Source: Nitzschia sp. DOCU1 (Eukaryota; Bacillariophyta; Bacillariophyceae; Bacillariales; Bacillariaceae). From it: 64,000 bases of DNA. Positions 20,071 to 30,500 of the stretch are shown here, in pieces (the stretch's first letter is position 1; every line of letters starts with the position of its first letter). The notes beneath the pieces are model-generated. The model searched no databases, had not been told where the DNA came from, and saw only the letters and a program-made list of their open reading frames with translations. The stretch covers positions 62,001 to 126,000 of the forward strand of contig OX595993.1 in the NCBI GenBank assembly GCA_951394045.1. Direction: 5' to 3'. Both the position numbers and the translations under genes were made by a program.

Positions 20071-20569
20071 ACAATCTAGGTCGGAATCGGAATCCCATAC
20101 AGATGCACCAGATCCCAGAAAATGAAAAGGCCAAGAAGATTGTCTTCAAAAGCAACGGGACGTTGTTCGCACGTCGTAACGGCATATTATCCGTCATCCG
20201 TCAGCATTGTTGTAAGTATCGGAATGACAACATCCCACGGGATGGTTCGGAGACACGATTGGATAACAACGACGTCGCAAAGGATGACCTTAAGACAGTT
20301 CTCACATTTCCGTTGTCGCTGCGACACCCTCATGCGTCACTTGACGTCATGTCACGCCACGCGCGCTCTCGTGCAATTCATATTAGTCGGATTGCCGCTA
20401 GTTTCTCCGGCTGGCTTTAGATAGTCCGGTGTAGTACATAACACCGTACATAGTCACATAAGGCTATTTGTGTACTTTCTTGACGAACGCAATCTGTATA
20501 TAAGTAGTGTATGTATGACTAATAGGGTACTTAGTATTAGTTAAGATTTGGTCCATAGCAGATAACATA
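20071..20569. other. Repeat-bearing stretch before the histone gene
   Basis: Contains copy A (20374-20437) of a ~62-bp dispersed repeat, preceded by a CACATTTCCGTTGTCGCTGC block that recurs at about 22049. A 105-codon plus-strand ORF (20103-20420) runs into this repeat and has no recognisable content, so I do not call it. The region is also the 3' flank of the minus-strand histone gene. Confidence 0.5.
20374..20437. repeat. Dispersed ~62-bp repeat, copy A
   Basis: Core AATTCATATTAGT..GATTGCC...TAGTTTCTCCGGCTGGCTTTAGATAGTCCGGTGTAGT. Copies B-D lie at 22107-22175, 22202-22263 and 22291-22356. Confidence 0.8.
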
Positions 20570-21016
20570 CTATCCTCGTTCTCCTCTGATTCGCCGTGCC
20601 AATTGTATATCCTTAGTTATAACTGTCATGCGTTTGGCATGCCTAGCACATAGATTAGCCTCCTCAAATACAGCAATCAGGTGGGCTTCGGCAGCCCCCT
20701 GAAGAGCCAAAATTGCCGATGCTTGGAAACAAAGTTCCTTTTGAAGGTCTTCTTGGACAACTTCGCGCACAAGTGATTGAAAAGAACGTTTCTTGATCTC
20801 CAGTTTAGTTGCCTTCTGATAATCACGGATTTGCCTCAGTGCAATCATCCCTGGTCTCAACCTTGGTTTCTTGACCACTGGTGTTCCTGTCGATGCAGCA
20901 ACCACTTGTTCTCTATTCTTTGTATCCGTTGCCTTCTGTAGCTCTCTTTTAATACTTCTAGTAGATTGACGTAATAATATCAATTGTTGAGGGGTGCTTT
21001 GTTTCTTTTTAGCCAT
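20570..21016 (-). CDS. Histone H3 variant, CENH3-like
   Basis: 148 residues, intronless. The C-terminal ~97 residues align along the full H3 fold: [17 protein letters not shown] (alpha-N), FQSLVREV (alpha 1), [33 protein letters not shown] (alpha 2) and the near-invariant [14 protein letters not shown] end. The N-terminal tail ([20 protein letters not shown]) lacks the ARTKQTARKS sequence of canonical H3. Loop 1 is one residue longer than canonical H3 (11 residues instead of 10 between VRE and FQ), and alpha 2 has AAEA as in CENP-A-type variants. These are established CENH3 hallmarks, so a centromeric-type variant is inferred. It would wrap DNA with H4 in the nucleus. Its position inside the 21-kb insert suggests capture by, or recruitment into, a mobile element. 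Confidence 0.8.
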   Translation of the reverse strand: MAKKKQSTPQQLILLRQSTRSIKRELQKATDTKNREQVVAASTGTPVVKKPRLRPGMIALRQIRDYQKATKLEIKKRSFQSLVREVVQEDLQKELCFQASAILALQGAAEAHLIAVFEEANLCARHAKRMTVITKDIQLARRIRGERG

Positions 21017-21217
21017 GGTTGTTAGTGTTTATCTCTAGACATGGCGAGCCTCTTATCATGGTCGTGTCCATTTTATGACACCAACATTGTATAGGCTAAT
21101 GCTCCTTCCTAGACTTGTCGATATATCTGTACCTAGGGTAGCTTTGCATCAATGGAGTATCATAGGGTCGTTGATAGTAGGGATAATGTTACTATCTGTA
21201 GAGCTTATGGTATGGAC

Positions 21218-21854
21218 CTAAAAACTATTATCCTTCTTTGCAATAGCAAAATCTTCTTCCTCACCTGATGTAGAACCTTCCCCATCTTCTTCCTCTTCGT
21301 CTCCCTGCAGATCTTCTTCAATTTCAGTTGGAGGATTCAACCGAAATCGCCTGTCTTGTTCCTGCTCACGTGCATAAAAAAGCCATCTCATGTTGCTTCC
21401 AACTGGCATCAAAAGCATACGTTGACCCCATGTGGGCTTGCCATCCTTATCGACGGGGGGGGCGCCAAAGATTCTCCCATTCCTCCTCCTCCTTCCTCTT
21501 GAGTTCTTTCTTCTGTTCTACCATGTTTATAATCATCTTCCTAATGATCTTGCGCTTTTCCGACATTTTAGTTCTGCAGGCCCAATCGTCGTCCTCACCG
21601 TCGACACTTGATACCTGCTCGACGTTGTTCTTGCACTCAGATTCTTTGTTGCCATGCAATGTTTTTACCGTAGCACGAGGTTTACCCTCATCCTCATTTC
21701 CGTCATCCAATCTCGTAGAGCCTTCGCCATCTTCCTCCTCTTCATCTTGCGGATCTTCTTCAATTTCGTTCCATTTTGCCTTGCTTGAGACTTTGGTCAA
21801 ACACAAACCTAGACCCCAGGTGGGCTTGCCGTCATCCTCATTTCCATCATCCAT
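21218..21854 (-). pseudogene. Acidic protein of unknown function, frameshifted at a homopolymer
   Basis: Starts at 21854 (MDDGNEDDGKPTWGLGLCLT) and runs through an acidic NEIEEDPQDEEEED segment and a basic helix (MSEKRKIIRKMIINMVEQKK) to WENLWRPP. There an 8-base C run (G run at about 21454-21461 on the plus strand) shifts the frame. The family-like sequence resumes as VDKDGKPTWGQRMLLMPVGS and ends with EIEEDLQGDEEEEDGEGS at 21218. GKPTWG followed later by an acidic EEDxQ.DEEEEDGEGST block occurs twice, indicating an internal duplication. The frameshift could be a real mutation or a sequencing error. Acidic chaperone-like or nuclear roles are possible but not shown. Confidence 0.5.
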
Positions 21855-22450
21855 TCTACTAGTATGCTCTCAAAAGATTTACATTACTGGCTGGAAAATG
21901 ACCTTTTCAACTGCATGGTTGATCTTTTCTGGTCATTCAACTTCAGCTACTCTCCAAAATCCCAATTTGTACAACTAACAACCCGACATTTGGCTGACAT
22001 CTGGTGACATTATGGTCAAAGATGGGCTATAGTATGATGTTTATCAATTGTCACATTTCCGTTGTCGCTGCGACACCCTCATGCGTCACTTGAGGACACG
22101 TCACGCCAATTCATATTGGTTGGATTGCCACTACCGGTAGTTTCTCCAGCTGGCTTTAGATAGTCCGGTGTAGTCGTGGTCACGACACGAGTGCTTTCGT
22201 GCAATTCATATTAGTCGAATTGCCACTAGTTTCTCTGGCTGGCTTTAGATAGTCCAGTGTAGTCGTGGTCACGACACGCGCGCTCTTGTGGAATTCATAT
22301 TAGTTGGATTGCCACTAGTTTCTCCGGCTGGCTTGAGATAGTCCGGTGTAGTACGGCAGAGATTTAGCAGGGGCCGATCCGCCGCATCGTTTTTGCGCCA
22401 TTAATACACCTACATTTCTAGCTATCGCCTTCCTAAAGGGCCAAGTTCTA
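21855..22450. other. Upstream region with three repeat copies
   Basis: Holds copies B, C and D of the ~62-bp repeat in tandem at ~90-bp spacing, joined by GTCGTGGTCACGACACG palindromic linkers (near 22172-22189 and 22262-22279). It lies between the divergently oriented acidic gene and the 22451 gene, so it could be a shared control region (inference). Confidence 0.5.
22107..22356. repeat. Three tandem copies (B-D) of the ~62-bp repeat
   Basis: Copies at 22107-22175, 22202-22263 and 22291-22356, each ending TAGTCC(G/A)GTGTAGT. The linker between them contains the near-palindrome CGTGGTCACGACACG. They end about 95 bp before the ATG at 22451. Confidence 0.85.
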
Positions 22451-25400
22451 ATGGACAACCCAAACCATAAAACACTTACTGAGGAGGAACTAAATGATCT
22501 CGAAGTGGCTGGTTTAAATGATGAAACCGGAACTACAAGTTGTGTAGCTGTGGAAAATGCGACAATTAGGGCAAATGGGAACATGAGTCCACTGATTCCA
22601 ATTCTGGAAAGTGACAGTAATTTCAAGGTAAGCAGTGACGATGTTGACAACAGCCGAAACGGGAGTCCCATGTTTCAGCATTTGTTGGGAATAAGTCCTA
22701 TACCTTGGGGCAGTAACATGGCTGAAAGCAACGAAAATCCCGTTGGTACTGCTTTAGGCACAAGGAGCATCTCTTTGGTTGCAGATACGAGAGGCAATTT
22801 TGATGTGGGCCCCACCGATGGAGACAAAGAAATCCTACTAGACGACAAGGATGATAAAGAAACGGGCGACGAAGGCAACAATACCAAAGAAGCGGTTGAG
22901 CCAGGCGGCAACAATAAAGAAGCGGGGGAGGAAGAGGAGGACAATGGTTACAACAACAGGAAAGAAGCAGGATCAGGAGAGAAAGTCGACGACAATGAAG
23001 AAGCGCAAGTTGGAGCCGAAGACACGGACAATGGGGGCCACGATGATGGTGCTGATGCTGACGATGATGACAATAAAGAAGTGGTTGATGAAGAGCATGA
23101 TGACTATGATGACGAGGACGAGGACAATAATAACGACGAAGAGGAGGAAGAAAGTGGCGAAGAGGACGATGCTGAAGCCAGTGTAGTATCTAAATTTGAT
23201 GATCCGGATTACAATAATGACGATGACGAGGAGGATGAGGACGATGATGGCGAGATGGATGAGGACGATGATGGCGAGATGGATGAGGACAAGAATATGG
23301 ATGATGGCAAGAACGAGAACGATGGCGGTGACGACGACGCCGAGGATGATGAAGATGGTAATGAGGACGATAAGTCAGAAGGCTTGAACCAAGGAGGAAA
23401 GAAGAACCAGGACAAAAAGGCTGTTTCGGCCTCTGACGGGGGGACTGAGGAACCAGTGGCAGGAGATGGAACGTTTGTTGGTGAGGTCGTTAAGCCTTAC
23501 AGTGGCTTCCGTTTAAACCCTCAAGTTGCTACAATTACCGAAATGCCCGATGGGACGATGGTTGATGATGCTTCCAAATTTCTTGCGATGTACAACAACG
23601 ATGATTGCAGTCCCACTGTGGGAAAGGCGGCTGAACCCGGACACAATAAACGCAAATTGAAACGAGTGTATGCTGCGGTGGGTCTCAACGACAAAATGTC
23701 AAGGGATGTGACGTCTTTGAGTGGATTGACAGCAAAGTCGCCCCTCGTTCGGGAATATTTACTCCAGGAGATGGGGGCCAATTGGGTACCAAGTAATTCT
23801 TTCCAGGTAAAAAGAAGTGGCATCATCGTGTATATCAATTTAGTTGCAAAGAAATTAACCCCTTTGTCATCTCTGATCTGGCTCTAGATGTTCGTTGCAA
23901 AAGAAATTAAAACCAGGCGAGAATCGTTGTTTGTCAAAAGTATCGACTACATTTACATCCTTGGTGCCGAAGCTGGAATGCAGTATCTTGAGTCGTTACA
24001 GACTCACTCTCTTCAACTCTACGCGTACAAGGAGTTGCACGATGGATCGCGGCTGAACATATTCACCGTCCGTTTCAGTACACTGTGGGTGCCTCCAGCA
24101 AAGGAGGACCAAGTAGACAACAAAAAGATCAAATTTTTGTTGCTGAAGCAACATTTGAATGATGCAGTCACGCGGTGTTTAAATGTGATCGTGAAAGACG
24201 CAGAAGGGAGGCTTCTTTTTAATCCCCAAGCCCAACGTCCTGACTACAGAAAAGAAGCCAAGGCTTTTGCCCAGGAAATCCACCAAGCGTGGATTATTCA
24301 TCTAGTCACAATGCACGTGGTTGGGTGGACCATGTACCCTGACCAAGCAATAGGATGTTGTGACGATCCTACTCCCTGGCTGCGATTTTCTTATGTGTTT
24401 TTTCACGATGTTACTAGTGGCAAGGAACACTACCGCCTCCTTGAATGTCTGATCAAGGTGCATTTTCAATCAGAGGAACAATCTCATCTTGCCAAATTGA
24501 TGGATGACTGCAAAACGAATCCGCTGAAGTTTAAGGGTAGCTTGGAGAGCGCAGCCGAAAATATCGACCCTGAAGCAGCACGAGACAAGATTGTGGAGAT
24601 TCTCGACCAAACCTCCCAGAACAATGTGGATCTGTACTACAATGGCAGTATCACCAAAAAAAATGCTGCTGCTTATATGCTTCTTGTTTTCAGTACACTA
24701 TACAAGTATCCTGTGAATTGCCGCGACAACCTGACAAAAGATTCCAAGGAGTCTTTGCTTTATCTCAAGAACAACCCGCCCCAACATCTTCTCCGTCGAG
24801 AAAGGCAGCGACCCAGGCGGCTTCTTCTGCTTGGGAAATACGCACGCAGAGAAGAGTTCGAGTTCGTGAGGAAACTAGATACTACCGCTTCTCGTGGAGA
24901 TGTGGGGCAAGGCGGGGGCACGATAAAGAGCTCCAAACTTGGAGGAGTCAAAATAGTTCCCTCTCCTAAACGCAGAAAGAAATGTTTGCCCCTGAGGGAG
25001 TCAAGGCGGCAGGGCACGGAAATCTCTGCCTTGATCAATTCTGCTGGTGCTGCCTCTCCCGCAGTTGTCGAAACAGTGGACAAGGAAACGGGAGAAGAAG
25101 ATGCTAGGTCCCAAGACAATGAAGAACTTTCTGTGAATAGGGACAAGGTGGCCAATTCTGTTGGTAGGACGACGTTATTACCTCCGTCGCCTTCGGGCGG
25201 ACCCGTTTTGCCAGAGGACAACAATAGGCAGCAGGGTATTTGTGGTCTGGTCCCTGTTCTTCCTATCAGCTACCAGGAGGATGAAAGTATGTTGAATGTT
25301 GACGCAACAATTCTCCCCAGCTTCGATATGGGCAAAGCACAAAAAATGCTTGCAGAACATCAGGTAGCCACGATTCCTGCTTTTGTCTCGTATCTCCGAC

Positions 25401-27415
25401 ACGCGGCAGGGGGGTCTTCGTGGGAGAATAGGGAACGCCAGATTTTGCGATACGACACAGAGAACTATGGTCGAGTTCTCATTCCATTAGGTGCAATGGA
25501 TTTGATTTTTTTTCGCAAAGTAGATCAGAATACTCATGACGTTGTGCTGAGTTCTGCTGCTGGCTCTTCCTTTACCTTTGAAAAGGCGGTTTCTCATGTG
25601 TGGCTTGCAGAAAATGATTCGATTGTCAGAGGGACCCGAGACTATCTGGTCACAAGGTCTCATCATGAGCAGTTTTTGACTCGTTACTACGAACATGAAA
25701 TGGAGAAATCTTTTAATTTGGAGCAAATCCTTCACTACATTTCAGAAAACGGGAAAACTGATGCCACCCGGGATAGATCGTTCGGTCTTCGCAGCGTATT
25801 GGTGCCAATTAGGGTGACAATTGGTGCTGCCAATCATAACTACGCAACCTCACAACCCGACAAATGCAAAACTGCGTGGAAATTCCTCAAAGACATTCCC
25901 CGCTACATGAATGGTTTGGAGGACATGCACAACTTTTCCCCTAGGCTTCTTTCCGAGGTTGCAAGGCTGACCGACTTCATTCAAGATGTGGTGGATGATG
26001 TATTCAAGGAGAAAGAGCACATGAATCATTCCATTCTCCAGGACGACTTTATTTACAACAACTTCACGAAAGAATTCAACGAAAAACTGACTGCAAAGAG
26101 GCAGCGGTTCCATGTTTGGGATCTCTGCTGTGCTCCAATGGCATCCAGCACGTCAGATTCTCCGGGGGCTTCGATCGCTTCAATGTCCAACCGCCACGGA
26201 GACTTCCTTAATGGGGTCAAACCTGGGAATGATGGAAGTGTCACCTTTTCCCATTTCTTTTACGCTAAGCCGATCCACCTTGTACTACAGGAAAGGTACA
26301 AGGTGCCGGAGGAAGAGGCCAAGCTGCTTGCTTGGGTGTTATTGGGTCCATCTGTTTCGGATGTTCCCCGTCTGATGCGGTTCTATGCTATTGGGTACAC
26401 CAGAAAGTCTTTGGAAATCTTCCAAGACAACGAGTCCCATTGCACAGAACTCAAAGATGCTCTTGGGTCGCATCGAAAAAAAATCGATCTTGGTTTTGGC
26501 AACTATGGGGGATCGTTCCTTGAACCCTTCAAGATGAAATTTGATACTGCCGATGATGCCATAGAGGACGGCAGAGTTGTTGAAGTACCCACCAAGATGT
26601 GGCACGTGCCTCGAAGCTATGCCAAAGAAATATGGGCATCAAAAGGCATGACCATCATTCACAAGGCACTAGGCATTCTTCGGCCAGTGGGGATGGAGAG
26701 CAAAGTAGAACATCTCTTGCTACTTGCCCTCTACATGACAAACTGGGACACGTTTTTTGGTGCAGGACCATGCTTTCTAACCAAGCTTGCTTCCCTCGCC
26801 GGCACACCCGAGCTTGCTAACGCCAACTTACTGTTGTTGATGATCGATGCCATGGAGGGAAAATACGGAGTAGACAAGTGGAAAGGAGGGAGCCAACCTC
26901 GGGGCAGAACTACTGCCGTAAATCTTCGCCAGAAGTATTCCGATGTCGGCATCTTGGATGAAGCCGCAAGGTCCATAAGGACGTTTCTTCGGTTCCTGGA
27001 GGACAATGCGGCTATTTCAATGCTTCAGTTTGAGCAATGCCTTGCAGATATGACAAAAACCATCGAAGGCATCGGTCCTTTCTATGGAATGAACCTAGGA
27101 TTGTATGCTGGCATGGTCGGGTACATCTTGAAGAACAATGTGCACAATGGGTTCTTGGCTTATCCGGTGCCAGACTTAGGATCGTATCGCATGATGGCGG
27201 AACATCTTGAGAAGTGTCAGATTGCATACAATGCATCTAAATTCGCCAAAGAGGTTCAGGCCTCTACTTCTACCGTGCTCGATCCCCGAATGGAGAAGTT
27301 TTGCAGGCTCGTGATGGCTTTCTGTGGCCTAGATAGGCGATGGTCCTGGTTCGAATGCATATGGTGCGATGGTCAACGGCTGTTCTGGTTTTTTTGGGGA
27401 ACGGAGCCTATGTAG
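22451..27415 (+). CDS. Large two-exon protein of unknown function in the 21-kb insert (1627 aa)
   Basis: Exon 1 is 22451-23806 and exon 2 is 23888-27415; the 81-bp phase-0 intron (donor CAG-GTAAAAA, acceptor CTCTAG) removes an in-frame TAG. Residues about 130-325 are extremely acidic (long Asp/Glu/Asn runs, two copies of DDDGEMDED). The rest looks folded but I do not recognise it. Visible landmarks include PYSGFRLNPQVATITEMPDG before the intron, then VKSIDYIYILGAEAGMQYLE, HVVGWTMYPDQAIGCCDDPTPW and, near the end, LEQCLADMTKTIEGIGPFYG-type helical sequence and FGAGPCFLTKLASLAG. A basic patch (VPSPKRRKK) near the middle could be a nuclear signal. The last ~20 residues are Trp/Phe-rich and may be read-through of another intron. 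It lies directly upstream of the Rep gene on the same strand. Confidence 0.65.
23807..23887 (+). other. Intron in the 1627-aa gene
   Basis: 81 bp, GTAAAAA donor after TTCCAG and CTCTAG acceptor. It is a multiple of three and contains the stop that would otherwise split the gene. Confidence 0.7.
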
Positions 27416-27529
27416 CTAAGTGGAGGGAGTGCTCCGATCCGTCAGAGAGCTATCAACCAGTGGCAACTTTTTAATTTGCGACGGTCGGTTAACATTCAGA
27501 GGGCCAGATTTACAGACTAAGCATGCACT

Positions 27530-30500
27530 ATGGAATACCTAGTTAGGCTGCACCGTTTCCCTTTCCTTGCCAGTTTATCGTGGAGGGTGCAATCGCGAGG
27601 GTGCAATAGCATGCGCAATGCACGGTGCGGCACTGCCGTGATATTGTGCAACAAGGGCACCTACCTGTACAAAGCACACAATTCCCTTGCCATGATCCTA
27701 TCTACCTCACATCCCAATCCGACCTTGTCGGAACATGACAAGTGTATTAACTGTTGCCGTCGCCATGTTAACTTGGAGGAAGTGCAAAAGAAAACCCTTC
27801 GGTACAGCGTGAGAAAGAAGTATTGCAATGTGGACTACCGGAATTTGCCCTTTACGTTTTTCCTATGTTCCATGTGCTCCGCGTATTTGAAACCCGGCTG
27901 TAAGACCTCGTTTTGGCCTGCATTGGTGTGGTCTTTTCTTCATCCCCTACAGATTAATGAAACAAACCGAAAGCACGAAGTGCCTCTGCTGGAAAAGTGG
28001 AAGCCAATACCAATGAAATGGAGGGGATGGTGGTGGGAGAATTTTCTCGGGGAGGTTTCCATTGACAACCCTCCTGCTGAGGTAGAAGACGCTTCGGAAG
28101 CACGAGCTACTTTCTTGTCTGCCATCGCTGATCTACGTTTTGATAAACTCGAGGCACAAATGAATCTTCATTTGGGCTTTCCGTCAGTTCGCTGCCCCTA
28201 CTGCGATGCCGTGTTTCTACACGAAACGCGCTTATTACCATACGACGACATCTTAGCTTCGCGAGGCAACTATTGTTTCAAGACTAATTCTTTGGGTAAC
28301 AGCGGTAGAAGCTGGGTGGACTCTTGTCGGCCAGACTTTCCTTCTTCTTCCTTTATACTATTGAATCCGGCCTTCAAGTGTTCCCCGAAAGTCGTTGCAA
28401 ATAGCAGTGGTGTGCACGTCCTCTGTTGCGAACAACATGCCAAGACGACAAACGTGCGCTATGTTCATGTTCCCGTGAACCCAACTGGCAGTTTATCGTC
28501 CCGTAATGCCAATCAATTTTCTCCTCTACAAGCAAGATCTCGGGTCCTACGAACAGGCAGACGGAATGCGTACTCGGATACATTTGAGACAGTTCGAATG
28601 CAGGGGGGTTTCGACGGCATCGACTCGTGTTACGTTACTACCCACGGGAGATACGTGGATATAGACAACTTGACAGCGAAAAGAGATGCCTTGTCCATCA
28701 GTGGAAGACCTGATATTAGACACCACGTTTTATCGTTGTGTTCCAACAGGGATCCTATGAATCGTCTTCCAAAGGACTGTGTCCTTCAAAAAATTCAAGG
28801 TGCAGAAGAAACATATCCCGATGTTGGGGCATTTGCTGCAAAGGAGTTAAGTGGAGCCACTTACGTAAGCTTAGAGGATGCAGTCGCATTACAGGAAGAG
28901 GTGTACAATGAGCATCCCCTTACTCTTGATAAGTACACCTTCGACGGTGCTGGTTCAATAGTGTCGATCCACCAAGTTTCTGTTGTTCCTCCTTGGCCTT
29001 TTAAGTATGTTCGCATTCATCCCTATGATTCCTACGGAGAGCGATTCTGCGACGTACGGCGAGTTGATCATCACAGTTTTACCCTATGGACTCTAACAGC
29101 AGCCGTGATGTGCGTGGACGAGCTGATACCTATTCTTACTGCTGCTTTAAAAACCACGACTGACCCTAAAGGGTACCTTCTGTCTTTGGTTTGGAGTGAG
29201 ATCAAGACCAAGGGGGCTTGTGCTAAACAGACAGAGTATAATCTCTCGGGGTTGAACCCCGCCGCCATCCTCCAAAAGGTGTTACCAGGCTCTCCACCCA
29301 TTTTCCACTGGCCGAGCGAGCACATTGATTACTTCACGGATGAGCCATGGTGCCCTGAAGCTTGTCTCAGCGAGGTAGCCATATTGCAGTACACTCGTCC
29401 TGGAACAAGTTTTTCATTCGAGCCGGAGCACCAGAGAAGCAATCCGGATTGGATCCCAGTGCTGGTCGTAGCAAGGAGGCCACCTCTAGTTACTGGACCC
29501 AAAAAGAATGGCCTAGACTGGGAGGGCATAATATATGCACGTCATGGTGGTCAGAAGCATTCCGACTGGTGGGTTCAATCTTCTTCTGGTGCTCGTTTTG
29601 CACGTACCCCTAGAGGCTGTTCCTGGACAATGCAAGATGTCTTTCTGATTGTATACAAGAAGTTTCTCCCCGTTTCTGTTGCAACTCTTATGTATAGATA
29701 TCTTTCCTGCTTGGGAGGGCAGACAAGGGTATACTGCAAAGACCATGCCTGTCCTCTCGTGATGCTGCCCAAGCCTCTCGATATTAGCACCTCATCCTGC
29801 TGCTGCGATAAACGTTGCTTGAATTTGGGACAAAGAAACTGGGTTTTTGCTACCGATCTTTGCAAAGAAGTTATATATTATGCTTGTCCTCAACCCAACT
29901 GCAGCATTGGGGCCTGCAGGAATCATCTGGCACTTTTCCTTGATGGGTCGGTCCAGTGCTCGACATTCCTTTTGGGCCACAACACTTGTCAGGAAGATGT
30001 TGGGCTCTTCCGGACACGGGTCCCAGTGTACCAACCAGACGCCACTCACGACGGGGACGCCGAGGATGGTATTATTATGGATCCACCTTATTATAGCCAG
30101 CCAAGGGAAGCAGAGCCAGGGAATGCTGCGGGCAACGAAAGGGCTCCTTGTCTACCATGGGACCGGGAGGAAGATGTAGACTGGGGAGATGACCTGCTGA
30201 ACAACATTGGTCCATATGAAAACTTCGATGCTCCTGACGATTTAATCGACCAGACAACTGAGCCTCTTGAAGAAGAGAAATGGAACCTGGGCATTGGACC
30301 TGATGGTCGACTTGAATACACTGATCCAATGAACATCGATCCTACTAACCCTGACTATCCTTTCGCCATGTCGGCGGTTGAACAAAACCGGCCTCTAGAA
30401 GCAAAATTGGACATGGCCACCGGAGAGCCTGTTTCGGTCCCAATGCACATCATGCTGAACCGACAAGGTCATTTGCTTGTCAGGAAGAATTCGAAGCTTC

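Noticed and set aside
20103..20420. 105-codon plus-strand ORF
   Set aside because: It runs into a dispersed repeat and shows no recognisable domain.
22451..23887. Treating 22451-23887 and 23888-27415 as two genes
   Set aside because: Same frame, and a GT-AG intron of 81 bp exactly removes the stop.
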